Assembly: GCF_007655135.1 (NCBI RefSeq)
Contig: NC_045130.1
Location: 10,974,001 to 11,038,000 of the forward strand
Direction of reading: 5' to 3'
DNA length: 64,000 bases
From: Punica granatum
Taxonomy: Eukaryota > Streptophyta > Magnoliopsida > Myrtales > Lythraceae
The position numbers were made by a program, and so were the translations under genes. The notes beneath the pieces are model-generated. The model made no database searches and had not been told where the DNA came from. It was given only the letters and a program-made list of their open reading frames with translations. Of the stretch, positions 10,568 through 24,130 are shown in pieces; the first letter of the stretch is position 1, and every line of letters begins with the position of its first letter.

Positions 10568-12213
10568 TCCTCCCAAAACTAGTGATCAAAAATACCCAAT
10601 TCAACAAATTTTGCGATTTGGAACTCCCAACTCTTCTCACAACTCAGTCATACTGATTCAAATCAAGCTCGAATGAACAAAACCCGCAAATGGGTTAGCA
10701 TCTATAATCGAAAAATTCACACTGTGGTGAGGGAAGGAGACAGAGGAGGAGTGTTTGATATGAGGGAAGGTGGGGGGCGCTAACTGTCGGAAAGAAGCAT
10801 CTGTCCTTTTTCCAAGTTTCAAGCTTTCCCTTTCTCTCAACCAACCCCTCCTCTCACCACAGACAAGAAAGTTAACACCCCAATTCATCAACTACTCCCC
10901 TCATTCGACAGTTACGGCGTGCGCCGGGTTCATGAGTTCGGGCGCACGTTGACCAGGCCCACGCAGCGAACCCCCCCCCTCCTAATTCACCAAACTGTGC
11001 GGAGAGTGAATCTATCGGTATTTCCAATCCGAGAAATTCATTTAAGACCAACTGCAAGAACAATATTTAATGTTGTTTTTTTTTGAGAAAAAGCAATAAC
11101 ATTTGATGTTGGTTTTTTCATTTTTTATTTTTTGTTCTTTATTTTTTTTGAATTTCCAGATAAAAATGAGATTCATGAGGAGATAGGGAAAAAAATAATA
11201 ATAATGAAATTCATTGCTGGAAATCGGGAGTATCACGGTGACATAATTTGATCGTAGAAACTTCCTCATGGTCGATATAATATGCTTTGCCTTGTTCGAA
11301 GTGGAAGTCGAGCTCTTGGGTTGGGTGCAGGCGGATTCAACTTGAAACCGAAGCTTGCGCATATCTTGACTGGATCTTGGCCTTTGACTGGACCATTACA
11401 GTTTTTTTCAGGTTCAGTGAGTGCAATGAGGTTTGCAAAAGTTCACTAGATTCCGAGATTTCGACTGTTAATACCCAATTCTCGAATAGTTGGGAATTGA
11501 ATGTTTGTTAAACCCTTGCCTTACCAATATATGATGTATCCTTTCTTTGATGCATGCATGATTTCTAAACGTTTCTGCTAAATATATTATGTATCCTTTC
11601 TTTGATGCATACATGATTTCAAATCAGTTTCTGCTAAAATTTGCTGCAGTTTACATGTGATAATCAATTAATCATGATGGAAGCAACCGGGAACATCGAT
11701 TAGCTTACAACACAGCTTTAATTTGAATTCGCAAATTCTAAGAATCGAATGAGCTGCAGCACAGTACAACAAACACTAAAACATCGGATATAAATCAATA
11801 TCCCATCATCCAATGGTAATGAACTACCAAACGATAATGCAGGAATGAAGTTGACATGCCAATGCTCAATACTCGAATAAGTTTGTACACGATTATATGC
11901 ATTCTAGTGATGATGAACTGCAATCATAATCCTGATCCGGAAATCTCCAATGTTGGATATTTCCAAGGCCTGAAATTGCTGCTGACCGTAAATTACTCTG
12001 AATATTCGACTGTTCCTCCCATAGAACTCCAGCATATAACAGGTTACAAACAGCAGGGTGTAGAATTTCTTCAAGTATAAACAAATAAATAAAAAAATTA
12101 GCCGAACATCTGCCACCAGTTATTCACCTCAAAAAGGGGGAAAAAGGAATTTTACTGATGCTACCAATGTCTTGGCAGAATTCCATAAGCATGCCTCGAC
12201 TTTTCCTGATTCA
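10568..12213. other. intergenic between phosphatase and DUF761 gene
   Basis: 10568-10720 is the phosphatase leader or promoter, also recognisable in the decayed copy near 5300-5420. The rest shows no credible coding sequence; several short ORFs overlap on both strands without domains. A small tandem repeat at 11526-11636 is listed separately. Confidence 0.55.
11526..11636. repeat. two-copy tandem repeat of about 55 bp
   Basis: Two adjacent units share TATCCTTTCTTTGATGCAT followed by CATGATTTC and GTTTCTGCTA. A recent local duplication with a few substitutions; no known function. Confidence 0.85.
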
Positions 12214-14394
12214 TCATTGATAATGGTCTTCCATGAAATCTAGAACACTTGACGAATCAATAGATGCCGTTTTCTGAAGCCTGATTTGTTCCCGGAACTT
12301 AGCTATAAATTCACCAGCCTTTCTATCAACCTCATCAGCTTCTGTCCCTACATCGCTAACGCCATCAATATCATCCCCTGCATAAGGCTTGGACTTTGCT
12401 TGCAACTCCACAACCTCCTCCTTGGAGTTGATTGACTCCATATCCTGAAACTTTTTCTCGTCATGCATCTGGTAGTTCGAAGAGTTTGTCCTTGCCGCAT
12501 CCGATGATCTTCCAACAGCATCTTCATTCAGAAAGACAAACTCATCGCCAAGTGCATGTAATTCCTTTGCTTTCATTGGATAAGACGGTCCGAGATGATC
12601 GTGCTTATGTTGTACTGGCCCAGTGGTGTTGCCTTTACGAGTCTGTTCAATTTTCTCCCTCCCCATTGTTTTCCCATCCGTTCTGAATGTTCTTACTGAT
12701 TTACCCCTAAAAGAAGCTTTGATGCTATCTTTTTGAGGATTTGGATTGAGCTTCGAAGAACCCTGAATTGAACCTTCAGTGCAAGATGAATTAGAATTAT
12801 CCTCTCTCCTGCTGCTCCAACCTGCAACCGGGGAACCCTCCTTGCAGTTTATGGGACCATCGCTATCATTAAAGGAACCATTCATACGATTTCGTGGATG
12901 AGATCCTTGGGCTTGGGCTTTATTCTTCAAGATATCCTGTTTATCATCATCGCTCAAGTACTTCAGCTCATTGCTGAACTTTCTCTGAGCATGCTTACTA
13001 TACTCATGGGCATGTGATGAATCAAGTATTTCATCTTTGGCAAAGTCTTTCCAATCCCACACATTTACCTTCACTCCCTTTTCAAGGGGAACCCTGTTTG
13101 CGCATTCATAAGAGTTCGAATCAAAGAGCGAGCCAACACCATCAGTTGGGGAAGCCGTGACAGAAGGCCGTAGATCCCTGTTCTTCTCCCGAACCTCCTC
13201 CATTTTGACTTCAAGGAAGTCGGGAGTTGCAGAACGTACCGGAGATTGCTCATTGGGTGAAGAAGAGGATACAGAACTTGTATGGGATGCAAAAGATGTA
13301 TTAGACCTGAGGAACCTTGACTTGGGATTCCTAAATTGGGACTCTTCAACGGAGAGATGACGAGAATGCAGAGGCAGTTTAAGGGCAGTAGGCCTCGAGG
13401 CCCTTCTAGTATCCATCCTTCCCGATCTCGAACCCCAGGGAATGGGGGAAGGCAGTGAAACCGTCTCATCGAACTTCTCCTCCAGATTCAAAGGACCCAC
13501 TTCACCAAAGTTTCCATTTTTACAACCATCCGATCCAATGGAAGAATCTCCAGAGCCCGAACTAGAACACGAGCCGCTTCTAGTCCTAGGTCTAGTCCTA
13601 GCAGGCCCTGCAGTACTCGATCTTAGACTCCTAACAGGTAACCCTAGAGGCTTATTATCGACGTCATCTTTGGGACTATAGTTCGGGTGAGCTACCACAA
13701 TCATTGGCTGGCACTGGAAGTACTGAGAGTTCCAGCTCTGAATCTCGGTATTCTCCGCATACCCGCTCGGGATCTCAACAGAATTTCCGGAATTAAAAGA
13801 ATTCGTCTTCGGTTTCTCGTTGAACGCAAAGGTCTCACCTTGAGCCTGCCCGGAATCCCAACGTTGAAGCTGAAGCTGAAGTTGTCCCTTCTCATGACAC
13901 CTACCATTACCAACACGTTTTGTTGATCGTTTTAAAGTCACATTATTACAAGCAAATCTGTCTGAACCCAAAATCTATCGACATAACAACTGAGAGTGAG
14001 TAACCTAACGGGGGGGAGGGGAGAGTGAAAAGAAATCGTCGTACCCGACATCGAAAATCGACAGGAGGTTCTCCATTCTGGAGGAGTTGGGGTCGGGAAA
14101 GCCGGAAGCTTGGATGGGGTCGTCGGCATTCCGGCGGCTGAAGAGGCCGTAGGAGACGGCAATGCCGATGAAAAGGAGGTGGAGGAGCTCCCAGAGGTTG
14201 GTGAAGGGAGTGTGGGAGAGGAATGCGGGAGCCTCGGAAGGGAAGAGAGGGAGGGCAAAGAGGAAGAGGGCGCAGAGGAGCGACTTGAGGAGGAAGCCAC
14301 CGGTGGTGGTGGTGGTGGTGGTGGTGGTGGTGATGGAGGTCATTGTGGGCTTTGTTGGGGAGTGGGCCTTGGAGGGGGAGGTTAGATCCGCCAT
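12214..14394 (-). CDS. DUF4408/DUF761 domain protein
   Basis: Two exons, 14394-14045 and 13957-12214, join in frame (FDVG then FACNN) to give 697 residues. I place the start at MADLTSPSK because the codon at the head of the longer frame is TTG. N-terminus: a poly-Thr tract from an ACC repeat (14304-14331), a hydrophobic segment (LLCALFLFALPLFP) and a second one with WELLHLLFIGIAVSYGLFSRR, the DUF4408 pattern; two membrane segments are likely. The long middle is Ser/Arg/Pro-rich and probably disordered. The C-terminus has DRKAGEFIAKFREQIRLQK, the DUF761 signature. Family members are plant-specific, of poorly known function, and often called cotton-fibre-expressed proteins. The 87-base intron is short but normal for plants. 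Confidence 0.88.
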
Positions 14395-15475
14395 GAACGA
14401 CAAGGAGCTTGCGAGCTTCTGAGCTCTTTCCTGTACAGTAGTGGGTCGGCAACGGTTTGGAGTATAGATTAATGGGAAAGAAGGAAGAGGAGGAGGACTG
14501 TGCGAGAAAGTGGAGATGGTGAAGAAAGGAAGACTTTGACGACAAGGTAATTGAAAAAAAAAAAAAGCAATAATAATTATAATAAGGAAAAATGGGGACC
14601 GACAGTGAGAAAAGCTTCAAAAGTTGCATATACTTGCGACCGTTTGTTGTCTTTCGTCCAGCAATAACCGAATAAAAAAAAAAACACCATTTTTGTTAGA
14701 GTACATTGGCGAATTGGTATGGGTTTTGTCTCGAATCCACATCGACCCATTTTTTATATTAACCTGACCCTCTACTGTTAACGTTTACATCATCGTAGTC
14801 CTTCCGCCACCCTCTCCTTAAAAATTAACAGAATCTTTCTCTCTCATCCATTACTTATATTAAAATTTTTTTTTTCTATTACTTTTTATCTCTCTTTCAT
14901 TTGAGTCGGGAAGGTTCCCACCCACCCACATCGATGGAAGATCGCCGGTGACTCGTAGGAGTTCCGGTGACCATTCCGAGGGGAAAATAGCATTGTTCTC
15001 CCCACTCTCCGGCCCTATTCCCGGCCCTCTTTCATCACCTCTCTGCGCCACCATCAAGCACGAAGTCTGATCATGAGGAGCTCTCAGAAGACTTCCGTTC
15101 ATTGATGGACTGATAAATGCTTTGCGAAACCGAGGTCTCAAATGTAAAGAGTGGAAAGGAAAAGTTTTTTCCTTATATTGAATCACACATCATTTTTTTT
15201 TATGCAAGAAACAGTGCAGAAGACGATCAAAAAGAGGAGAGAGTATGCAATTAATCAGCTACAGAGTCGAGTTAAGAATCGATGTTTGTATTTACCCACG
15301 AAGAGTCAACAGAGCACATCATCTGAAGTATCCTCTCTTACATACACAAATTCGTATTTAAAAAAAAAAAACTAAAAGCTTCCAGCCAATTTTCCCAGCA
15401 GCGTAGCAGTGACGAGCCCAAACCTCGTAAGCAAATGCTCTACAATTAATCATCAGCCTCGATCGGAAAGAAGGG
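14395..15475. other. intergenic, no gene seen
   Basis: Promoter side of the DUF761 gene followed by AT-rich DNA with short A/T runs. ORFs at 14860-15186 (minus) and 15151-15375 (plus) have no recognisable domain. Confidence 0.55.
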
Positions 15476-15740
15476 TCAGAAGAGACCAAAGAGGATGGAG
15501 AATCCGAGGACAATGATGAGCCAGACGATGCGGACGAGGAGCAAGGCCTGACCCGAAACTGGACTCTAAGATGCAGAAAATCGAAATTGACGGCAACCTA
15601 CTAATATCTTTCGTCGTTATCTTGAGCTCAATGTCTCCCAAATCTCCCTCCTTATAGCCCGCCGTCCCTGAGTCCGAGCTTGCGAAGGGCGGGTTCTTCC
15701 TCTGCACCCACGACTCGTGGCTGCACGTCCCATCCGCCAT
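15476..15740 (-). pseudogene. possible broken small membrane-anchored protein
   Basis: On the minus strand an ATG at 15740 opens MADGTCSHESWVQRKNPPF and later KEGDLGDIELKITTKDI. A second frame about 70 bases on encodes a convincing C-terminal membrane segment, LLLVRIVWLIIVLGFSIL, ending at a TGA at 15478-15476. No plausible intron joins the two frames: the only GT..AG span is about 35-40 bases and does not restore the frame. Either a frameshifted relic of a tail-anchored small protein, or unrelated pieces. I do not recognise the family. Confidence 0.3.
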
Positions 15741-17028
15741 GTACAACCTCGAAGAAAAGAGTGGCCGACCGGTATCGACTAGAGGGCGATAGCGAACGGA
15801 TTTGCCCCACTAAGGATCTTCCCTCCCCACGCACCCCGTCCCATATCTCTCTCACTAACCCGTACAAGTCATTTTTTTTCTCCAAATTTTCAGTTTTTTT
15901 AGTTTGCTGATAAAAATAGCATTAAAATAATATAATATATCGGATTGAAAAATCATAATATAGATTAAAAAAATATCTTTTTAATGTGTTTTGTCCATTT
16001 TTTAAAGAAAGGATGACGAAAGGATCGACCCAAAGCGTCTGGGAAGGACAGTTGCACTTTATGTAAGATCGATCTATCTATTCTCATTATACGTTTTCGC
16101 GTGAGAGGATGTGAATGTGTTTGAGTGGTGCTGACCTGACATAGAAGCTAACAAGCATAAGTTTCTATGACGACTTTGCTTTCAGATCACATTCTGGGTT
16201 TGGATCATTCGACTATATACAGACACGAAACCGATCCATTGAGCATTCCCTGTGTTTTGCAAAAGAGCATTACGATGTCAAAGCATGGACCAAAGATCGG
16301 AGGATCCGCTTGGAGGGTTCTGATTCCAGACCAATTCTAACGGTAATACAGGTGGGAGGATGACACGAAGAATATATATATATAGCCCGTTCATTATCAG
16401 AGAGGGGTGATTGATCTATAGCAGCAAACCAATCTACAATTTTGCAAAATTCCAAGCAATACGCATCTATCAACACTGAACCCTTGTGAAGATTTTATTC
16501 AATTCGAACCTAAAGGTGTAATTCACACAACTGTAAATCTAAAGCAAATAAAATCGGTACGAACTCTACCCTCCCTTTGTTATAGAAGAGCACAATTTTG
16601 ACAAGACGCGAGACCTTGCGAAAATTATATTAAGATATATCATTCATTGTTTCTCGTCCTATCCTCTTAATGAGTATGCACAACATATATCTCATCTCAA
16701 TAGCAGGATTTTATCGACCTAAAAGGAAAAGGATTTTCACCAAGCAAATGTTACAGTAGAAGATCAGGGGAACTTGCCAATTGAACTACACTAATGCTAG
16801 AATGAGTCCAAGCAATGAAAGAAGTTACATATTGCAACCAAAAATGAACTTCTTAAGTAAACTCAACTCGTAAAGCATGGTAATAATTCACATTGGGCCT
16901 GTTCCAGATGGATGACCACAGATCAAGAGCAGGATACAGAAAATATTGGAATTTCAGGACGATGAAGTAACTTTTGACAAGAGGCAAGACCTTCGAGCGA
17001 GTAGTTAGTAAATTCGCCAACCACAACT
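15741..17028. other. intergenic, no gene seen
   Basis: AT-rich, without a supportable ORF. The part from about 16850 to 17028 is probably the 3' UTR of the PIGB gene, which reads in from the right on the minus strand. Confidence 0.55.
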
Positions 17029-20000
17029 TCATGGAGCTGTCAAAGCATAAACGGCAACTGATGCTTGCAGGTCCCGGTCCACCTTGAAGTTGGCATGGAA
17101 AAATCTCTTTATCTGATGTTGGAAATTCATTATTACAAACAGCGAAAAAGGAGGGATGGAGATTGGAAAGGAAAGCAAGGAAAGGAAATTTTAGAATTGG
17201 AAGTAATGTGATGATCAGGGTCAGCTTGTACCTCTTTAAAAGAATGCAGTGACAGAAATTCCTGCAGTTTTCTTTCTTCTGAATCAAACAACACAATGTG
17301 ACTTGGAAGCGACCAGTTTTTGGCTAGTTCAGAAGCAAAGCCTGATGGGTCCATCATGAAACCGTCCGATTCATCTGGGATGCTCCTCTCCTCACTATCA
17401 AAAGGCAAAAGAAGAGCACAAGATCAGGAGAAACCAACCAACTGATAACAACCTCAATATTTTAAAGGGATGATATGGGCTTCATTAGATACTGCAATTA
17501 AACTTAAGATAATTATTTTATCTACTCGTGACAAAGATCTTGGTTTTTTTTTTGTTTTTGGGGTGGGGGGGGGGGGGGGGGGGGGGTGTGGAGCAGTGAT
17601 GATCACTTTTTTCCAAAATTCAGGTCCCATATGGCAGTATAGAGTCCACACCTCGGAGAGCAGTCTAAGAAACGCATTGGAATGTTGCGGTGAAGGGCAG
17701 AGTAGTAAGGCGTGGCATGGCAAGGCATCAGGAAGAGGATGCTCTTCAACCTATCATTGGCTGCCTCTCTTGATAGAAAGTTCATCACATCTTCACTTCC
17801 CCTCTTCAATGTAAAAATCGGCCAAGAAAAAGTTGTCCCAGCAGAAGAGATAATTACATGAGATGAAAGGCAAATCAGAAACATAGTAAACTATTTGGTA
17901 TGAAGGGATGAACAAAGAACAGAATATTATCACCATATAAAGTTGTCCAAGCTTATATACCAGATCTGACCTGACGGCCCTATAGTACACCCAGGAGTAG
18001 GGGGAATAGAATAAAACAGCATCCTAACTAAAATGTCATGAATTGCTTCCCATTTCAGTATATTTAAACATATGTCCATATATATAGTTTCTTTAAATAA
18101 CCCAAATGTTTGGAGCAATGTATCAATAGTGCAACAAATTGTAGCCATTTAGCAATTGAGAAAGTTAGTGAAAAAGCGTACAAGTGAATACCTGATGAAC
18201 CAAGCTCATATACAATGCCATTGGAATGTTGGTAACTAGCAAGAAAACCACTGCCCATCTCATTTTTGCTGGCCATATCATGCAGCTTTTTGAAGATTGC
18301 TCCTTCTTATTTCTCAAACCATGAGGGTTTGATAACGAAGCCAGATAAACACCAGAGAAGATCAAAGCTACAGGAAGAACAGGCAACACAAACCTGTTTC
18401 AACATTCTCATTCCAAATGAGAGTAAGTAGAAATAGATGAGCAAGAGAAATGTATTGGCATGCGCAACTTTTGCAAAGATAGTTCTGGAAAAAGAAATAA
18501 GGCACCTGAATTCTTTGTGCCCAAGGACACTGTAAAGCCCTAAGACCCAGCCAATGAGGCCCGAGAGTCTCCAGTGTTTGGCCATGGCGATGCCCGCTAG
18601 GGAGAAGGGCAAGAATGTAAATAGCATAACAGTGAATCCCTGACTAAAGTACCAGTGCCACACATGAGTCCCATAGTAGTCACCACCCGAGGAGAGAAAA
18701 TTGAACTTGAGAAAGTTAAGTGGGACAAAGACCCACGACCCATACACCAGTCGGTCCAGTAAGAATGTAAATCCTAGTACCAGCGCCCTGAAATCTTACT
18801 TGTGTTATTAAACCAATAAAAATAGGGTATTGCTAGGGTGCACAGTTCAGTATGATAAAACTGCAAATTCACGTGAACCTCATACGGGAAAGTGCAGTAT
18901 TTGCAATTATAGGTATAAACAAGAAGTAATGTTGCACTGCAAATATCATTAAAATCAAAGTAATTTGACCTCAGTTCAACCCATAAAAGCTCTGCCATTG
19001 ATCATCTATCGTGATTTAGATATTTGTGCTAAACTTTTATAACTATATACTTATTTATCAGGGATAGCTAATATAACAGCTTTCTATACCACAAGCGAGA
19101 TATTTACTTCATGCTCAATCTATGCTTTTCTCTCCCACTTTATCCAAATATCAGTCAATGTGTCATTTCGACAATTCTTTTTCCCTAGCAATGGTCACAG
19201 AAACATGTAGTATGATGATAAAGAGTTATAATGTTATATACAGCATAAATAAACATAATAACTATTCAAAGGGCAGGATGAAGCAAAACAACTGAACACT
19301 CGTAAGAAAAACACTTCAACAAGAATATGAACGGAAAATACAAGCAACCTAGTCGATTCAAGTATGATGTTCATGATGAAAACGGATTAGAGCCACATAA
19401 GTGCTTACCCAATAGGAATAGTCTCGAGAAAGATGAATTTCATTCTATCACTCGTGAACCACAACTCAAGTAGACCAATGTATGCCCATATAATTGCACT
19501 TGTTGGTCTTATAGCACAAGCAAGTGCCGCAACAAACAAGCCCCAGCTCCTTGACACTGCAGGGTCTCTACTAGAAGAAGCTCTCAAGCATGGCCAGTAA
19601 TACAATCCTACGAGCGTGAGGACTGTCTCAAGACTATTCGACAGCGTTCGAGGGAAACAGAAGAACATGAACCAATTCAAGAGTTCAGAGAATAGCTACG
19701 GGGGAGTTAAGGTGAATCTGAATCGTGAATTTGCCAAGAGTTCTTCTAGTTTTATCACCACCACATTATGGTTCAAAACAGACCTTGCAAAATAGGACAG
19801 GGAATTAAAATGGCCATCATAATGAGTTTATTGGATCACTGGTATAACTTATGGCTGAATTGGTGCAACCAGATAAATTAAATTTGATATAGTAATACCA
19901 AAGCAATTAAAGAATGCATACATGCGGACACATTTCTCATGCTAGAAAGCTTAACGGAAAAGGATACTGCCCATCTAGCCACACAATAACCGAAGAGCAC

Positions 20001-21000
20001 ATGCGAGAGTTTGTGCAGGTAAAGATCTCCAATTGCGCAAAAGAAGGACTGGAGCAACCTTGGAGCCTTCACCTGTGAGCAAGGATGAGACACTATCAAA
20101 CAAGCAACCCAACTACACCCCGGCAGAAACTTAGCTTGAATATTAGTTATCCTGATATGAAAGGATGTGACACAGAATATATCTAAATGATTATTGGCAG
20201 TCTTTAACAGAAAGCATTCTTCATCGAAGATTCCATTAGGAAGAATTACTAACGCGCTCAATTTAAATGCTTCAGTAAAAGTTGAAACTATTACGTCAAA
20301 GTCGAGCATCCTATGAAACTTTACACCACATATGCTTCTAAGCTACATAACTATAAACCTCTCAACACCTCAAACCAAGACATGCCTGAGAGAAGATCCA
20401 GTAGGATCTCTTTCACATGAACACGTGAGATGCATCCACTTTAGTTAAAATCCATATAAGGAAATTCAGAAACTTCATAATTAATTAAATAAGAAAAACA
20501 ACTAAACAAAAAGAGAGAAGAAAGAGAGGTCAATTGCATTACTAACCATGAGCCAAGGTTTATCAAGACCCAAAAGGGCAAGAACTTTGTAGAGCAGAGC
20601 AAAAACCATTGGATGCAAGTAACTACGGATACCCTCTTTCCACTCCCATGTTAAATGTCCATAGCTGCCAATATATGGATAACACATATTCTAATCAGAA
20701 TATAAAACTACAATCAAAATCAAAACAACAGACTGAACTCAGAAGTTCAAAGCTAGAATACCCAAATGCAATTTTGTGGGCAACTTCAAGAGCTTGCCAA
20801 TGCTCATCTGGGTTAAAGTATGTTTGGACCAGCAAAGAGTTCACCGCCCGCATTGCCAAACATAGCAGAAAGACATTCCTTTCTGAGTGAAAGGAATGAG
20901 AGTCTTGCGGCTTTGGTCTCTTTTCAGTGGAATGAGGTGGATTCTGGGATTTGTCCCTGTCAGGATCAGGGGACGGGACATTGATTCTCTGTCTTCTCAT
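17029..21000 (-). CDS. PIGB: GPI mannosyltransferase 3 (PIGB/Gpi10 family)
   Basis: Adds the third mannose to the glycosylphosphatidylinositol core in the ER membrane, from dolichol-phosphate mannose (glycosyltransferase family 22). Nine exons: 21000-20762, 20664-20547, 20072-19968, 19695-19409, 18787-18506, 18393-18192, 17803-17652, 17394-17232 and 17112-17029; all phases agree and give 543 residues, the usual size. The start MRRQRINVP is followed by FNPDEHWQALEVAH, the luminal loop with the acidic pair typical of GT22. Next come GYGHLTWEWKEGIRSYLHP, FFCFPRTLSNSLET, GGDYYGTHVWHWYFSQG and LGHKEFRFVLPVLPVAL, all family hallmarks, alternating with hydrophobic membrane spans; the tail includes ILFLMPCHATPYYS. 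The Arabidopsis counterpart is ABNORMAL POLLEN TUBE GUIDANCE1 (APTG1). Intron 7 carries a 22-base homopolymer. Confidence 0.95.
17565..17586. repeat. 22-base G run in PIGB intron 7
   Basis: Uninterrupted run of 22 G on the plus strand (C on the transcribed sense), preceded by GGGGT. It lies between PIGB exons 7 and 8. Runs this long can form G-quadruplex DNA and are prone to sequencing error. Confidence 0.9.
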
Positions 21001-22346
21001 TGCTGCTGCAAATTGGGCAATGATAAATCAGTAAATGCAGGACGAGAACACCATGTAAAGGCCGCTATCTGACTTTTAACTGAAATGGAAGATATGCAAG
21101 AGCAGACTACCAAAGAGTTGGAGAAACAAACCAAGCGGAAATATTTAATGGTTTTGAACTGAAGCTGGAGGAAATGGATTCATCGAAATGTTAATCGAAT
21201 GACCCGAATTAGCTACGCCATCAGAGCAGCAACAGCGGACTGATGGACGAAGAGGGAGAGAGACGGACCGAGACAGGGGGCGAGGAAGAGCCGAGAGACG
21301 GGAGGCAGCGCACGGACCTCTGGTCGCCTGACGGACTGAGGGACGGTGTTGGCAGTGGTCAGTGCTGACGGAGATCCCGAGATGACGCCGGCGCGAGGTG
21401 ATGGCGAGCGGCGGGACGTCAGGGTTTTCACGGGAGTTTGGACGTGAGAGGAAGAAACGGGGGAGGAGTGACATAAAACCGTTAAAAATGCCCAAAAAGG
21501 AACTACTGTTAGACCTCAATCCTACGTTGCTTTTTCACTTTCATCCTTAACCATTTTTTTCTTTTGTTCACCTTCATCCTCAAGGTTGTACATTTTCTTC
21601 ACTTCAGTCCTACTGTTTACTTTTCCGTTAAAAAAGTAATTCTCCGTCCAAAAATATTTTTGAAATATGATCTTATTAAAAAATTCGAAAATTTGAAAAA
21701 CAAAAAGTGAAAGGGGAGAGTTTTACCACTAGTGGACCCATTTCGCTTAAATCGGATTAATCGGGACTCGTTGGACTTTTGAATACCAAAATACATATCC
21801 AAAAAAGAGAATGGGAAAGAAACCAAAAAATGGGAGGGGACAGTGGAAGCCTCGCTCGACAACCTCTATGTTCATCGGTGAGGTATCCGCCGCTATTTTC
21901 AAGGAATCTCAATTTTTGCTAAGATCTCTCGATTCGGGAAGGGGCCCAACTACTGGCCACCTTTTCCCTAAAATCAAGGGACCCCAACCATTTCTAATAA
22001 ACTCGAAGTTTCTTATAAACAAATAAGAAATAACTGTGAAGAATAAAATTTGTATTAATATTTGTGTGTGTGTAATTTCTATGGGAATAACTCGTAAATT
22101 AAATAAAATTGAATCCTTTAATTCTCTTCCACATGTGGCAAGGTCTCGTTCGAGGGCTTGAACAACTTGTTCTCGTTGAGGTGTTGGTAAAACCATAAGG
22201 GCCTTCAAGCTTGAATACAATGAGTCCCCTAAGAAGTCCTCTGAGTCTTTTAGTTCGACAGGGTTTCGAGAGGGTATTAGAGTCTCGATTTCAACAAGCT
22301 TTTTCCAAATCTTTGTGAAGTTCGCTATTTATAGGGACAGATTGTT

Positions 22347-22407
22347 CAATTAATCCTCGTACTTTCACCTAATTGTTCAATTAATCCTCCTACTTTCACC
22401 TATTTAG
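22347..22407. repeat. tandem duplication of about 31 bp
   Basis: ATTGTTCAATTAATCCTC plus TACTTTCACCTA occurs twice in a row. Part of the unit (TCGTACTTTCAC, ATATTTAGAGA) recurs at about 22527-22551 beside a repeat of CCCTCTTTTGAGTTTTC. Probably transposon-derived. Confidence 0.75.
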
Positions 22408-24130
22408 AGATAAACGGTCCCCTCTTTTGAGTTTTCTTCAAGTGACTCTTAAACCCATTCTTAGAAAAACATGGCATTCCCTAAGCCAACATCTTCTTCT
22501 CCCCACAAGCCCTCTTTTGAGTTTTCCTCGTACTTTCACATATTTAGAGAATATACTGTTATTTTTATAATTAATTCAATCTTTTTCAAAAATGAAATGA
22601 CGTTGATGTTGACGTTGATGACGTTGATGATACGATGATAATGATCATAAACCATTACTAACACCACTACCACCAATACGGAGATTTTGGCATAGCGGTA
22701 TGGTACCGCTAGCTTTATAACTGCTAGATTAATAAATAAATAAAATGTTGAATTCAACGGTTATAAAGTCGGCAGTACCGTACCTCTAACGGGATGCAAA
22801 AAGCTACCAACAATAACAACAAATAAAGGCAAAGAAGTTGTAGGCCTCATCAGGGAGGTTGGTGGTTGCTGACAAGCCTGTGATGGCCACCTGAAAAAAC
22901 TTTGAATATTTCGAAAAATATTAAGGTTAACTTACTTAGTAATTCTAATTTTTTTAAAAGAAAAACATCAAAATAATAAAATAAAAAAGGCATGTTGGTC
23001 ATGAGGGGTGGTTGTAAACGACGATGCCCCAGCACCACTCACATTGAGAACGTGGAACACTACTAAAATATGCATGAAAAATTTTGATTAACTTTTTTAA
23101 TAATTTCAAATTTTTAAAAAAGAATAAAAATACTAATAAGAATAATAAATAAATAAAGACAAAGAAGCCATCACAAATAGAATGAGGATACAATAAAATA
23201 AAATAATAAAGAAAGTACATTATGTGTTTGTAATAATTACAATCTATAAATCTATTTTAATTCTATGCTTAGGTTTAATTCTCGTTCAGCTCGATACTAT
23301 ACAAAATTTTCAAAATTGATTCGTTAATACTATTATCTAATTATGAGGCTCATAAAAAAAATGAAAATGGCCTTCGAATTATAAAATATACAAAAGTTGA
23401 ATTGAACTTAGAAACAAAAAAATAAAAATAAATTAAATTCATTGCTTGGTGAAGCAGAGGTCGACCAAAATAAGACAGAAAAAAGAATTTTATTTATTGT
23501 GTTCGTTAAAGGTATGGTATTGAATATTAATGTAACTATATAGTTTTTAGGTTTTTTATAATATTGTTAAAGACAAACTATTTTTTTATTTAATAATTTA
23601 TAAAAAGTTTTAACGAATCATGAATTTTTGTAATTTAATTTTTACACAAATATTTTTAATATGATACAAAGTAAAACTGAAATTTATTGAATTTCTGATA
23701 TATGTTATTATGTATAATAATAAATTATAAAAATTTTAGATTTTTTATATTGAATAAATATCTTTTGATAAGGTAAGAATATATCTGAGTTTTTAAATTT
23801 TCTATTCAATATTTAATAAATCTCAAAGTTATGATTTTTTTTATTAGCTCCCCAGCATGCTCAATTGTGTGTAAAATTGCTTTCATATATGTGTGATAAA
23901 TTAGCTCGCAAATTAATTTTCGCAACTCTTCATAATACTAATATTAATAATTGGTATTTTCGTTGTACTTTTATATTTTCACTTACCCAAGGAAAGGAAC
24001 TTATTTTTTTTTTGGGTTGCCCACTTTAATGAAAAATTAGCCGCTTGAGTAACACATGTAGGAGGGGCAGTTCTTACCTAATTTTAAGTGTTTTTTATTT
24101 TTTTGTTATAAAGTAAGATAATAAATTTGT

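Noticed and set aside
13946..14629. 227-codon minus-strand ORF rich in His and Pro
   Set aside because: It is another frame over exon 1 and the leader of the DUF761 gene; the His run is the out-of-frame reading of the ACC repeat.
21145..21519. 124-codon minus-strand ORF upstream of PIGB
   Set aside because: Arg/Ser/Pro-rich and GC-driven, no domain, no join to the PIGB start; more likely leader or promoter.
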